The position numbers and the translations under genes are program-made. Below are positions 42,703 through 52,398 of a stretch of 64,000 nt of DNA, one piece after another; positions within the stretch are counted from its first letter, which is position 1, and the number at the start of each line of letters is the position of its first letter. This DNA is from Longimicrobium sp. (lineage in GTDB: Bacteria > Gemmatimonadota > Gemmatimonadetes > Longimicrobiales > Longimicrobiaceae): assembly GCA_036389135.1 (NCBI GenBank), contig DASVQP010000029.1:1-64000 (forward strand). Direction: 5' to 3'. Under the pieces are notes generated by a model, which was given only the letters and a program-made list of their open reading frames with translations, did not search any database and was not told the origin of the DNA.

Positions 42703-44130
42703 TCACTTCGTCCACACCACGATGCTCCCGCAGCCGCTGAGGGCGTCCTGGAACTGCGGGGGCACCTGGCTCTCGGCGTACACCTCGATCGCCGCGATCT
42801 CCTGGGGCTGCACGAGCGAATCCAGGTCGGTGCCGGTCAGGTTCCTCATCATGAGTCCGTTGAAATACAACGTCGGCGCGCACGCATCGCCGAACGCGTT
42901 GCGCATCAGGAGGGATTCGCCGCCATCCACACCGCGGATGCTCGAGACGCCCGGCATGTTCTTGAACAGGTCCGAAGTTTCCACCAGCAGCCGCCTCTGC
43001 AGGTCGTCCGCGGTAAAGAAGCGCCCCGTCCCCCAGGAGCGCCGCCGCTCGTCGAAGCCGGCGCGGGCGGCCTTCCCCCCGGACCGCGCCGTGACCCGGA
43101 CCGTGTCCAGCATCGCCGCGAGCCTCGACAGCGCCACGCGCACGGGGCGCGCGCCATCCGCGATGTCCACCACGCGGAGCACGGGGTAGTAGCCGGGCGC
43201 GCGCACCTCCAGCATCCGCGTCCCCGAGGGGGCGCCGGTCAGCGTCCACTCACCGTTGGCGTTCGCGCGCGTGGGCACGCCGTTCACCACGCTCACCTGT
43301 GCGCCCGGCAGCGGCCGCCCCCCATCCGTGGTCACCACCGTGCCGGTCAGCCGGCCCGGCCCCGTGCGCGTGCGGGGGAGCGGCGGCACCGTGTCGCCCG
43401 CCGCGCGGGCGGTGTCGGCGCGCGCGGCCATCCGCGCCTCGCCCAGGAACAGGTCGCGCCGCAGGAACCCCGACCCGGGGACCTCCGCGTCGATGCGGTC
43501 GGTGCCCTCGCCGCCGCGGCTCACCACCAGCATCACCGTGCCGGGCGTGGGCACGTCGCAGAGCAGGAATCCTCCGTTGGCCCCGGTGGTCGCCGTGCGC
43601 CTCGCCGTCTGCCGCGACATCCCCCCGGTGCCGATGGAGAGCTCCATCCACTCGCCGACCACGGTGGCGCCCGGCACCGGCGCCCCGCCCTCCGCCGCCC
43701 GCACGAACCCCATCACCATCCCCCCCGTGCTCCCCTCCGCGCCGCAGAACGCGCTCCTGAGCCGCGCCGGCGCCGGAATGGCGAGGTCCGCGCGCACCTC
43801 CCCCTGCCCCGCCACCTGCACCTGGCGGGCGATCGGCTCCAGCCCCAGCGAGTCCAGCACCGGGTGCAGGAAGCCCAGCGCGTATCTCCCCGCCGGCACC
43901 CCCGCGAACGAGAACCTCCCCGCCGCGTCCGTCGTGGCCGTCCGCGCATTCGGCGCCGCCACCCCGGTCTGCACCAGCTGCACCGTGGCCTCCGCCAGCG
44001 GCGCCCCCGCCACGCTGTCGGTCACCACCCCCCGGATCGTGGCGCCGGTAGTTGCGGCCGTCTGTTGAGCGGCCAGAGGCTTAGCGCACAGCAGCCCGAG
44101 CACGGGCGCCAGGTAACGGAAAATTCGCAT
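42703..44130 (-). CDS. Exported carboxypeptidase-regulatory and TonB-plug protein without barrel
   Basis: This 475-residue protein has a signal peptide ending LAAQQ, three carboxypeptidase-regulatory-like (CNA-B type) beta domains (about 30-110, 135-225 and 255-335) and a C-terminal TonB-plug-like domain (FKNMPGVSSIRGVDGG and LYFNGLMMRNL). It ends in IVVWTK soon after the plug and has no beta-barrel. Stand-alone plug proteins are seen in this group of bacteria, but their role is not known. Confidence 0.72.
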   Translation of the reverse strand: MRIFRYLAPVLGLLCAKPLAAQQTAATTGATIRGVVTDSVAGAPLAEATVQLVQTGVAAPNARTATTDAAGRFSFAGVPAGRYALGFLHPVLDSLGLEPIARQVQVAGQGEVRADLAIPAPARLRSAFCGAEGSTGGMVMGFVRAAEGGAPVPGATVVGEWMELSIGTGGMSRQTARRTATTGANGGFLLCDVPTPGTVMLVVSRGGEGTDRIDAEVPGSGFLRRDLFLGEARMAARADTARAAGDTVPPLPRTRTGPGRLTGTVVTTDGGRPLPGAQVSVVNGVPTRANANGEWTLTGAPSGTRMLEVRAPGYYPVLRVVDIADGARPVRVALSRLAAMLDTVRVTARSGGKAARAGFDERRRSWGTGRFFTADDLQRRLLVETSDLFKNMPGVSSIRGVDGGESLLMRNAFGDACAPTLYFNGLMMRNLTGTDLDSLVQPQEIAAIEVYAESQVPPQFQDALSGCGSIVVWTK

Positions 44131-44451
44131 GGGGAGGCGGCGGGTTCGGCGGGGTGGGCGGGCAAGCAGTTCCTATTCTGGGGCCGTGGAGGTGAGGTGG
44201 CAATGACGTTGAGCTCTGCGGCGGCGGGGCGCTCCACGAACGGCACACCTCGTCCTTGCCGCAATTGAGGCGAGCAGCCCGAGGCCGGCTGGCCGATACG
44301 GCTGCACGTTCGTCGCGCGCGGCGCACCACCCGCCGCACCGGACCGCCGTTTCACCGCGCCCCTGCCGCATCTCCGCGGGAGAGCTCTCAGCTTGTGCGA
44401 CGCCGGCCGCTCCACGGCCTGACGCGTCCACATCCAGAGAGGCTCACCCGC
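44131..44451. other. Intergenic region, no feature seen
   Basis: This 321-base region separates divergent genes and must hold both promoters. I do not see a gene, repeat or clear promoter boxes in it. Confidence 0.5.
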
Positions 44452-47163
44452 ATGCCCCTCCCCGTCTCGTCTCGCCCCGTCCTGGCCACCGCGCTCCTCG
44501 CGCTGGCCTCCGCCGCCCCGGCCGCTGCCCAGCAGACAGTGACTGCGATGCCAGCGGTGGCCGCCGCGCGAAGCTCTCCGGTTCGCGTCGACGGCCGGCT
44601 GGATGATACGGCCTGGAGCGCGGCGCAGCCGGTCTCAGCGTTCGTGCAGGCCGAGCCGTTGGAAGGTGCAGCCGTGCAACAGCCCACGGAGGTGCGCGTC
44701 CTGTTCGACGAGGAGGCGATCTACATCGGTGCGCGCATGCACGACTCCACTCCCGGCTCCATCGCGCGGCAGCTCGTCCGCCGCGACGAGTCGGGGCAGT
44801 ACGACTACTTCGAGGTGTCACTCGATCCCAGCATGAACCGGCGGACAGGCTACCGCTTCCGCGTCTCCGCGGCCGGTGTGCAGGTGGACGACTACCTGTT
44901 CAACGACGTGAACGAAGACCGCGCCTGGGACGCGGTGTGGGAGTCGGACGTGCAGATCGACGCGCAGGGGTGGACGGCGGAGATCCGCATCCCGCTGTCC
45001 CAGGTGCGCTTCCATCCCTCCGCCAGCCCGCAGGAGTGGGGGATCAACTTCGGAAGGCGGCGGCTGTCGAGCAACGAGCTGAGCTTCTTCGCGCTGGAGT
45101 CGCGCCGCGCGCATGGCCGCGTCAGCGTCTTCCGGACCGTCACCGGGCTCCTCCTCCCGCGGTCGGTCCGCAGGCTGGAGGCACGGCCCTATCTGCTGGC
45201 GCGCGGCCTCGCCGGGCCCGCGGAGGCGGGGAACCCGTTCTTCGACGGTCGTGAGCAGCGCGCCGGCGCGGGGCTCGACCTTCGCTACGGCATCGGCCCC
45301 AGCTTCACGCTCGACGCAACCTTCAACCCCGACTTCGGCCAGGTGGAGGTGGACCCGGCTGTCATCAACCTTTCCGCGGCCGAGACGATCTACCCGGAGC
45401 AGCGGCCATTCTTCGTGGAGGACGCCCGCATCTTCGACTTCGGCATCTCCGCCGGCAGCCTCTTCTACAGCCGCCGGATTGGCCGGCAGCCGCAGAAGCC
45501 CTCCCTGTCGGGCGCGACCCACGTCGACGTGGCCGACGAGACCTCCATCCTGGGTGCCGCGAAGCTGACCGGGCGCACCAACGGCGGACTCTCCGTGGGG
45601 ATGCTGGCGGCGGTCACGGGACGCGAGGACGCCAGCGCGTACTTCGCGGGTCGCGACAGCGTGGCGGGCTTCGTGGCCGAGCCTCGCTCCGGCTTCGGCG
45701 TCCTCCGGGCACGGCAGGAGCTCCTGGGTGGCAGGACGCTGCTGGGCGCGATCGCCACGGCGGCGCACCGCGAGCTCCCCTCCGACGGCTCCTTCGACTT
45801 CCTCCCGTCTCTGGCGACGACGGCCGGCGTCGACTTCGAGCACAGCTGGAGCAGCCGCGCATGGGCGCTGTCGGGCTTCCTTGCCGGGACGCACGTGCGT
45901 GGCTCGCGGGAGGCGATAACCCGGCTGCAGCGGTCGCTCAACCACTACTTCCAGCGGCCGGATGCGTACCGCCTGGGCGTCGACTCGTCGGCCACCTCCA
46001 TGACGGGGGCCGAGTGGCGCCTGCAGCTGGCCCGCCGCAGCGGCCGCTGGACCGGCGCGGTCCACGCGGCAGAGCGCACGCAGGGGTTCGACGCCAACGA
46101 TCTCGGCCAGTTCCGCTACGGCGAGCGCTTCGACGTGGGAGCAAACCTCTCCTACCAGGAGATCAAGCCCGGGGCGCTGTTCCGGAACTACCGCGTAACC
46201 GGCACCACCTTTCACAACTTTCGCCACGAGGTGCTTCGGGACCCGGCCTCCTGGAGCTCGTGGGGGGATGCGCACAAGCGCGGTGTCTTCGCGGGGATTT
46301 TTGAAGGCACGTTCCTCAACTACTGGGGGATCAGCCTCACCTCCCAGTACGATCCGGAGAACTACGACGACGAGATGACCCGCGGAGGGCCGCTGATGCT
46401 CGATCCCGCGGCCGTGGCCGTCGGTCTTCGGGTCAGCACGGACCGCCGGGAGAAGCTCAGCTTCGAGCCCTCGTTCAGCATGGACAACAACGGTGCCCTC
46501 GGCTGGGGCTGGCGGGGCGCGACGCGGGTCTCGTACCGGCCATCGTCCCGGGTGCAGATCGAGGCGGAACCGGCTTACCAGGCGCAGCCCGACGCCGCGC
46601 AGTACGTGGCCACCACGGGTGACGTGGGGTACGCGCCGACCTACGGGCGCCGTTACCTGTTCGGGGAGCTGGACCGCCGCACCTTTACGCTGGCCACCCG
46701 GCTCAACCTCACCTTTTCGCGAGAGCTGACGCTGCAGTTGTTCGCCCAGCCGCTGCTGTCGGTCGGCGACTTCACCACGTACAAGCAGCTCGCCGGGGCC
46801 AGGACGTTCGAGTTCGACCGCTTCGAGGAGGGCACCACCGTGTCCGATACGACGGGCGCGTCGTGCGTGAACGGGCGCACCTGCCTCAGCGGCAATCGGC
46901 GCCTGGCGGACTTCGATGCGGACGGACGGGTGGACTTCACCTTCCAGGAGCAGGACTTCCGAATCCGCTCGCTGCGCGGCAACGCCGTTCTGCGCTGGGA
47001 GTATCGCCCCGGATCGACGCTCTTCCTGGTCTGGCAGCAGCGCCGCGCCTTCCGGGACCTGGAGGCCGCGAACTTCGACGTGGGAGGCGAGGCGGCGGAC
47101 CTCTTCCGCGACCGTTCCACCAACATCTTCGTCATCAAGGCGAACTACTGGCTGTCACTGTAG
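44452..47163 (+). CDS. DUF5916 family outer-membrane protein with CBM9-like N-domain
   Basis: This 903-residue protein has a signal peptide ending AAAQQ, a carbohydrate-binding family 9-like domain (about 35-220; VDGRLDDTAW, VRVLFDEEAIYIGARM), then the DUF5916 region (FNPDFGQVEVDPAVINLSA, PEQRPFFVED) that leads into an outer-membrane beta-barrel. The last residues, NYWLSL, suit a barrel end. The function is unknown; a role in outer-membrane glycan handling or uptake is a guess from the first domain. Confidence 0.88.
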   Translation: MPLPVSSRPVLATALLALASAAPAAAQQTVTAMPAVAAARSSPVRVDGRLDDTAWSAAQPVSAFVQAEPLEGAAVQQPTEVRVLFDEEAIYIGARMHDSTPGSIARQLVRRDESGQYDYFEVSLDPSMNRRTGYRFRVSAAGVQVDDYLFNDVNEDRAWDAVWESDVQIDAQGWTAEIRIPLSQVRFHPSASPQEWGINFGRRRLSSNELSFFALESRRAHGRVSVFRTVTGLLLPRSVRRLEARPYLLARGLAGPAEAGNPFFDGREQRAGAGLDLRYGIGPSFTLDATFNPDFGQVEVDPAVINLSAAETIYPEQRPFFVEDARIFDFGISAGSLFYSRRIGRQPQKPSLSGATHVDVADETSILGAAKLTGRTNGGLSVGMLAAVTGREDASAYFAGRDSVAGFVAEPRSGFGVLRARQELLGGRTLLGAIATAAHRELPSDGSFDFLPSLATTAGVDFEHSWSSRAWALSGFLAGTHVRGSREAITRLQRSLNHYFQRPDAYRLGVDSSATSMTGAEWRLQLARRSGRWTGAVHAAERTQGFDANDLGQFRYGERFDVGANLSYQEIKPGALFRNYRVTGTTFHNFRHEVLRDPASWSSWGDAHKRGVFAGIFEGTFLNYWGISLTSQYDPENYDDEMTRGGPLMLDPAAVAVGLRVSTDRREKLSFEPSFSMDNNGALGWGWRGATRVSYRPSSRVQIEAEPAYQAQPDAAQYVATTGDVGYAPTYGRRYLFGELDRRTFTLATRLNLTFSRELTLQLFAQPLLSVGDFTTYKQLAGARTFEFDRFEEGTTVSDTTGASCVNGRTCLSGNRRLADFDADGRVDFTFQEQDFRIRSLRGNAVLRWEYRPGSTLFLVWQQRRAFRDLEAANFDVGGEAADLFRDRSTNIFVIKANYWLSL

Positions 47164-47202
47164 CTTCCGGCTCCGCTCGGGGAAACGATCGCGAAGCGCC
47201 GA

Positions 47203-47240
47203 AAGAGCCCCCCTCCGCCGCATCGGAGGAGGGCTCTTCG
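47203..47240 (+). terminator. Terminator after the DUF5916 gene
   Basis: AGAGCCC-C-CCTCCG and CGGAGG-A-GGGCTCT form a strong stem with one mismatch, followed by TTCG. It lies between convergent genes and can serve both. Confidence 0.7.
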
Positions 47241-47296
47241 ATCATCGGAACACGAGCGGTTTCGGTTGCCGAAGCGACAGGGGAATGAAGATCGTC

Positions 47297-49075
47297 TCAT
47301 CGAGCTGGCACACTTCCCTGCCTCGCGCTGATGAGGCGGAAAACCGCTTCGAGTGCAGGATCTTCGCCCGCGAAGTAGGCTCTGGCAGTGAGCTGCACTG
47401 GCACCTCGGGGCTCATTTCGCGCCGGCGGTCTGCGGGGGTGCTGAGTTGCCATTTGAGCGCAGTGACCCGCCCCCGCACGCGGCTGTAGGGTAGAAGCAC
47501 ACCGGTGGCATCACCATACAGATTACAGCACTCGCTGCTCGCCTCGCCGACGAAGATCGGATCGGCCAGCCGCTCGAGATCGGTGATCAGGTTCCCCGCC
47601 GCCGAATAGGTTTGCCGGCCGATCAGCACGTACATCTGATTGCCGGATTTCCGACTGAACGCCACCAGCGTCCGCAACAGCTGTGGATAGGACTGGGTAG
47701 TGCCTCCCCCATTGTGACGCAGATCCAGGATCAGGTTCTTGGGGGCACTCTCTTCCAGCACTGACCAGAGTCGCTCTCCGAATTGCGGCAGAGTTTCGTC
47801 CTGATCAGGCTGCAGCCCATTTACCTGGACATACAGAGCCTCCCGTTCGGGTAGCAACTGCTCCCAATGCTTCTGCTGGATCTTTCCAAGAAAAAGCGGC
47901 GCGGGTACGCGGGGAGGAGCCGGAAGTGTGCCGCCGAAATTGCGACTGGGCGTCGTCGGCAGGTTCAGAGTCTGCGCTGCGCCGTTCTGCCCCTGGATTC
48001 GGACGGCAACACTGTCGGCGGTTCTAATCGCCCCGATGCCTTTCAGGATAAAGGTCGCAACCAGCCGGCCTACCGACGTCAGGTGCTCCATATCGCCGTC
48101 GATGCTGGTCGCCTGATTGACCCGCCGCAGAGCTTCTTCGGCCGAAAGCGAGCCAATCGACACGACGCGCGACCCGATGTGGTGCTTGAAGCCGTCGTCT
48201 GCATCAACAATGTGGATCCCTTCGGGAAAAGCGTAAAGGCGGACCGGTAGCAGTCTGGTGGGGGTGCGTGCGTCGTCGCCGGCAAAGAGCGTCGTGTGGC
48301 CTTGATGAAGAATCGCCAGCATCCGGCCCATGCCGATGAATATCTCCTCGTCAGACAGGCGGGGCACGCTTCGCTTCAGCTCCGCATAACGGCGTTCGAA
48401 CTCGGCGGGGAATGGCCTCTGTCGATAATCCGGGTTGACCCGTTTAACCTCGGTGTAGAGGTGCTCGATGTCACGGACCCAGCCTTCGTCTCTGCTCCAG
48501 CCACTCGCGTCCCTCCGCCCGATCAGCTCCAGGAACTCCGGATCTTCTCGGAGTTTGGCCGCGATCACAGGGTTGAAGAGACCCTCGCGGTTGAAGAGCT
48601 CCTCACGCCAGATGGCGTGGCGCTCGAAAAGCATCTCCCGTAGCTTCGCGAAGGCTTTTGTTCGATCGCCCGCGGCGTAGTAGCTGGCCGCGGCCTGGTA
48701 CCCGTTGTTGAATTCCGAGTCCCAGCCCGTCAGTGCTCCCGTTCGTTCGTAGGCCGCTGCTGCCTCTAGGTGCTTCCCCAAGTTGCTCTTTACCTGAGCG
48801 AGCAACCGCCATGTGAAGGGATCTCGCGCATAATCTCGCACGAGCGTCTCCAGCAGGGGCTCTGCTTCTTGCCAGTTCTTGGCGGCGTGTAATGCCTGCG
48901 CACGCGTTCGCGCGTCGTAGTAGGCGACTCCATCCTTTGGCGTGTGCAGCAACACGAACGGAGATTGCCCCGAGTAGGGGTCGTAGATTGGCGAAGGATC
49001 AACAACCTGCGCGGGGGCGACACTACTCCAGAGGATAGACGCTGCAACAATGGGCACGGATCGAAAAACTTTCAC
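47297..49075 (-). CDS. S41-family peptidase with TPR-like N-terminal region
   Basis: This 592-residue exported protein has a signal peptide (ending VAPAQ), a helical tetratricopeptide-like region (about 70-180), and an S41 protease domain with LDLRHNGGGTTQS and the candidate nucleophile Ser491 in GRQTYSAAGN. The GTG at 49075 has AGGAG seven bases upstream and starts the signal peptide; an ATG 50 bases earlier is less likely. It follows the LytTR regulator on the same strand. GC content is lower than average here. Confidence 0.82.
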   Translation of the reverse strand: MKVFRSVPIVAASILWSSVAPAQVVDPSPIYDPYSGQSPFVLLHTPKDGVAYYDARTRAQALHAAKNWQEAEPLLETLVRDYARDPFTWRLLAQVKSNLGKHLEAAAAYERTGALTGWDSEFNNGYQAAASYYAAGDRTKAFAKLREMLFERHAIWREELFNREGLFNPVIAAKLREDPEFLELIGRRDASGWSRDEGWVRDIEHLYTEVKRVNPDYRQRPFPAEFERRYAELKRSVPRLSDEEIFIGMGRMLAILHQGHTTLFAGDDARTPTRLLPVRLYAFPEGIHIVDADDGFKHHIGSRVVSIGSLSAEEALRRVNQATSIDGDMEHLTSVGRLVATFILKGIGAIRTADSVAVRIQGQNGAAQTLNLPTTPSRNFGGTLPAPPRVPAPLFLGKIQQKHWEQLLPEREALYVQVNGLQPDQDETLPQFGERLWSVLEESAPKNLILDLRHNGGGTTQSYPQLLRTLVAFSRKSGNQMYVLIGRQTYSAAGNLITDLERLADPIFVGEASSECCNLYGDATGVLLPYSRVRGRVTALKWQLSTPADRRREMSPEVPVQLTARAYFAGEDPALEAVFRLISARQGSVPAR

Positions 49076-49346
49076 GAGACACTCCTGGATGTAAGTCGCG
49101 GGAATCAGGAGTCGCCGCTGCATCCTTTTTGCCCGCGGACCGTAGATCGGTGACTTGGCTGCGCAGGCGCCTACAGCTCCGCCTTGATGGCGACCCCTGA
49201 GGAAAAAGCTCGTGGGGTCACACCGTTTCTTCAACTACGTTGAGGTGAGTGGCGTTGATTCCGTGGCGGAATCTCTCGAAGCGGGGGTGGGCATCGCCGA
49301 ACGGGGTACTCGGCACCGAGTGACGGATTGCCGGCAGAGCGCCAGG

Positions 49347-50114
49347 TCAGCAGCCGAACGCTTGCTGGATCACGGTGCGGTAGCGTCGGCTCGACGTCAG
49401 TTTGGAACCATCCACCAGCATGAACAGGAATTCGCCCATACCCCAGGATTCAATGCCTGTCACACGGTCGACGTTCAGGATGATTGACCGGTGGATGCGA
49501 ATGAATCGCTGCGGATCGAGCATGTCCTCCATCTCGCGCATCGTCGAGCGCATGGAGTACACGCCGTGGTTGGTCCTAAGAAGTACATTGTTGTTGTCAG
49601 CTTCCACGGAGTTGATCTCTGCGACTCTCACAAGCGTGTACCTGGTTCCCTGGCGCACCGCGATGCGCTCCCGGTATCCTCGTGTCGTTGCGGCCGGTTC
49701 CGCGAGGGACGCCAATACCTGCTCGGAAATCTGCTGACCCCTGGGTTTCCCGATCCACTGCCGTGCGCGCGTGACGGCGGCGCTCAGCCGCTCCGCGCTG
49801 ATGGGCTTTAAAAGGTAGTCTATTGCATGAACCTCGAAGGCCTTCATCGCGTACTCGTCGAACGCGGTCGCAAAGATCACCGCCGGCATCCGGTCGGCAC
49901 CGACCGTGGTGATGACGTCGATCCCACTGCAGTTCGGCATCTGCACGTCGAGCAGCACGAGGTCCGGCTGCGTGCACTCGATCAACTCGATGGCAGAGGC
50001 GCCATCACACGCTTCACCCACAACCGTGATCCCAGGTTCTGACTCGAGCAAGACACGAAGGCGCTCGCGTGCGAGGCTCTCATCGTCAACGATCAGAACT
50101 CTAAACTCATCCAT
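49347..50114 (-). CDS. LytTR-family response regulator
   Basis: This 255-residue regulator has a receiver domain (VDDESLARER, phospho-acceptor in VLLDVQMPN, FATAF, KPIS) and a LytTR DNA-binding domain (about 150-250; SVEADNNNVLLRT and FIRIHRSIILNVDRV). It overlaps the upstream double-kinase gene by eight bases, so the two form a two-component pair. It may control the exported S41 peptidase gene downstream. Confidence 0.92.
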   Translation of the reverse strand: MDEFRVLIVDDESLARERLRVLLESEPGITVVGEACDGASAIELIECTQPDLVLLDVQMPNCSGIDVITTVGADRMPAVIFATAFDEYAMKAFEVHAIDYLLKPISAERLSAAVTRARQWIGKPRGQQISEQVLASLAEPAATTRGYRERIAVRQGTRYTLVRVAEINSVEADNNNVLLRTNHGVYSMRSTMREMEDMLDPQRFIRIHRSIILNVDRVTGIESWGMGEFLFMLVDGSKLTSSRRYRTVIQQAFGC

Positions 50115-52398
50115 TCGTGGCTTCTCTCGTATGCCCGAGCCGGCTCTCGGTTGGCCTGGTCTGCTGGGTGCGCCCATCGATCGAGCCGGAGACCGTCTGA
50201 TGAAACGGGATGCGGATTAGCACTTCGAATCCACGGTCCGCGGCGCTGCGACTCTCAAGCTGTGCGTTTGCGCCGTACAGCACTGCCAGGCGACTTCGCA
50301 CATTGGCGAATCCCACCTGGGTACTGGTGCGGTCAGGCGTAGTCTGCATTCCAGCTCCATCATCGATGACCGACAAGGCGAGCATGGTCCCGCCCTCCAC
50401 CAGGGCCGAGCGGACTTCTACCCGGCCACCGTTGCTTTTCGCCACGCTGTGGCGGATGGAATTCTCCACGAGAGGCTGAAGCAGCAGGTTCGGCACGAAG
50501 GCCCACCGCGTGTCGTCAGGGATGTGAAATACCACCTGCAGGTTCGGAAACCGGACCGCTTCGATGGCCGCGTACAACTTGAGCGTTTCCACCTCCTCGT
50601 CCAGCGTGATCTCGCTACGAACGCTCTGCGCAACGGCGTTCCGCAGCAGTGTCGTGAGCTGGCGCAGCATCGCAGCGGCTCCTGCGCGATCCCGATGCAC
50701 CAGCGTCGCAATCGATTGCAGAGTGTTGAAGAGGAAATGCGGACGCAGCTGGTTGTCGAGGAGTTCCAGCCTCAGCCGCGCCAGATCCGCCGAGAGCCGG
50801 GCACTGCGAATACGCGCCTCTCTCGCTTCTTCCGTGCCAGCCAGTCCCTGGCGGAAGACCAGGGCGGAGCCGATGAAGAAGAAGATCCATGGGGCTGAAA
50901 TCAGGCGATCGGCCAGCCACCGAGTGTCGAACACGCAACAGATGTCGTAGAGGTTCCAGATGAAAAAATCGGCGAGGGTGAACAGGACGTTCATTGCGGC
51001 AAACGAAAGGGCGCCGGTGACTGCGAGCGCGGCCACGGAGCTCGATCGCGCGGGGTAGGGCAAGCCAACGGCCGCAACCCAGCTTGCCGTGAAAACCGTG
51101 GCCAGGATCGCGCCGGAGAGCAGCTCAAGGAGTAGCCCCTTCTCCGGAGCCGCCGCCAGCGTTACGGGGCTGGCGATAGCGAACGGCGCGAGAGAGGCCA
51201 TCCAGAACCAGAGGAGAGTGACGGAGCGGCGTCCTGCGCCTGCGGGAAAGCTGGTTGCGTTCCACCGGGCTAGAGGCGCACCCTCCTCCGGCTGGAGGAC
51301 CATCGGCTCATCCACGGCATCAGCATTGCCCCTGCCCGGGAACGCGTGGTTTTCGGGCAGGACGCGCGGAATCCTGACGGTGGCCCGGACACCTCCGGAA
51401 GGGAGGTCTATCGTATCGAATCCCGCTACGGGTCCGTACCAGTAGTCCAGCACCTGCCGGTACTCGTGTACCCGTTCCCAGGCAGCGTGTGCTTCGCGCT
51501 CTGCGACTCGCCTTGTCCCGTCGTCGAGCACGGCTAGACGGATCATCTCGGAATCGATTTCCCCAGCGATCTCGATACGCAGTGCGCCTGCAGGGTTCAA
51601 CTGAATTGCGAGTTCGGCAAGGCCGGTCAGAATCGAGCGCGGGACGTGTGTACGTTCGAGGTGCGGACTCAGAGCGGCCGAAACGCTTATCTGCCGTCCG
51701 CTCACGCATTCGAGAGCGACATGCGCGCGGATGAAACTGACTTCGGAATGCACCGAAACGTAATCCGAATGGCTCCGTTGCAAGCTCAAGCGGAGAAGAT
51801 CCGCGAACTGGATGATCGCGTGGTCCACCGTGCGCGGACTATGCTCAACATGCTTCGCGATCTCGTCCAACCGCTCGATCAGATACTCCGGGCGGAGCAC
51901 GTCACGGCTCGTGCGAAACTGAACCGCCGCGAGTGACGCCTGGGTCCGTGCAGCCAGCTCCCTCGCTTCATGGAACTGCGCGATACGGCGCATTCCATAC
52001 CCGAGACCGGTGAATGCGAGATAAGAGTTGAAGTATGCGGGAAACTGCCCCGCCATATATTCATTCACATGACCGATTGGCATACCGATCACCGCCCGCG
52101 TCAGATACCGCGCGGCCACGGCGCACCCGACCGCCAGGAGCGTAACGCCGACTGCAGTCAGCGCATGGAGAAGAGGCCGCTTGGAGTGATCCGGCAGTCT
52201 CCATCCCACAAACACGCCGGCACACGCCATGGATACGAAAGAGGCCTCGTGCCCGAGCGCCATCACAAAGGCGTGGCCGAGCGCAAGCCGGGGGGGCGCA
52301 GACGGATCGTTCGCGAAGAAGAACACGTACGCGACCGTCCAAAACGCTAGAGAAGCTCCGACAAGTGCGGCTATCACGGCCCAGCCATGCCGCGACAT
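50107..52398 (-). CDS. Double LytS-type protein: degenerate plus intact kinase modules
   Basis: This 763-residue protein has two copies of a membrane block plus a LytS-type kinase module. Module 1 (about 160-350) reads LRPEYLIERL where active proteins have LRPHFLFNTL, so the phospho-acceptor His is Glu169 or absent, and its ATP-binding part lacks the Asn of the N-box. Module 2 has the intact motif LRPHFLFNTL (about 551-560) and PLVENSIRH (about 642-650). An internal pseudokinase may act as a sensor or dimer partner. ATG 52398 fits the membrane start; an upstream ATG at 52515 is possible. Confidence 0.85.
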   Translation of the reverse strand: MSRHGWAVIAALVGASLAFWTVAYVFFFANDPSAPPRLALGHAFVMALGHEASFVSMACAGVFVGWRLPDHSKRPLLHALTAVGVTLLAVGCAVAARYLTRAVIGMPIGHVNEYMAGQFPAYFNSYLAFTGLGYGMRRIAQFHEARELAARTQASLAAVQFRTSRDVLRPEYLIERLDEIAKHVEHSPRTVDHAIIQFADLLRLSLQRSHSDYVSVHSEVSFIRAHVALECVSGRQISVSAALSPHLERTHVPRSILTGLAELAIQLNPAGALRIEIAGEIDSEMIRLAVLDDGTRRVAEREAHAAWERVHEYRQVLDYWYGPVAGFDTIDLPSGGVRATVRIPRVLPENHAFPGRGNADAVDEPMVLQPEEGAPLARWNATSFPAGAGRRSVTLLWFWMASLAPFAIASPVTLAAAPEKGLLLELLSGAILATVFTASWVAAVGLPYPARSSSVAALAVTGALSFAAMNVLFTLADFFIWNLYDICCVFDTRWLADRLISAPWIFFFIGSALVFRQGLAGTEEAREARIRSARLSADLARLRLELLDNQLRPHFLFNTLQSIATLVHRDRAGAAAMLRQLTTLLRNAVAQSVRSEITLDEEVETLKLYAAIEAVRFPNLQVVFHIPDDTRWAFVPNLLLQPLVENSIRHSVAKSNGGRVEVRSALVEGGTMLALSVIDDGAGMQTTPDRTSTQVGFANVRSRLAVLYGANAQLESRSAADRGFEVLIRIPFHQTVSGSIDGRTQQTRPTESRLGHTREATNG

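Noticed and set aside
47297-49234. Earlier ATG start for the S41 peptidase
   Set aside because: The GTG at 49075 has a strong AGGAG site and begins the signal peptide; the upstream residues are basic and would mask it.
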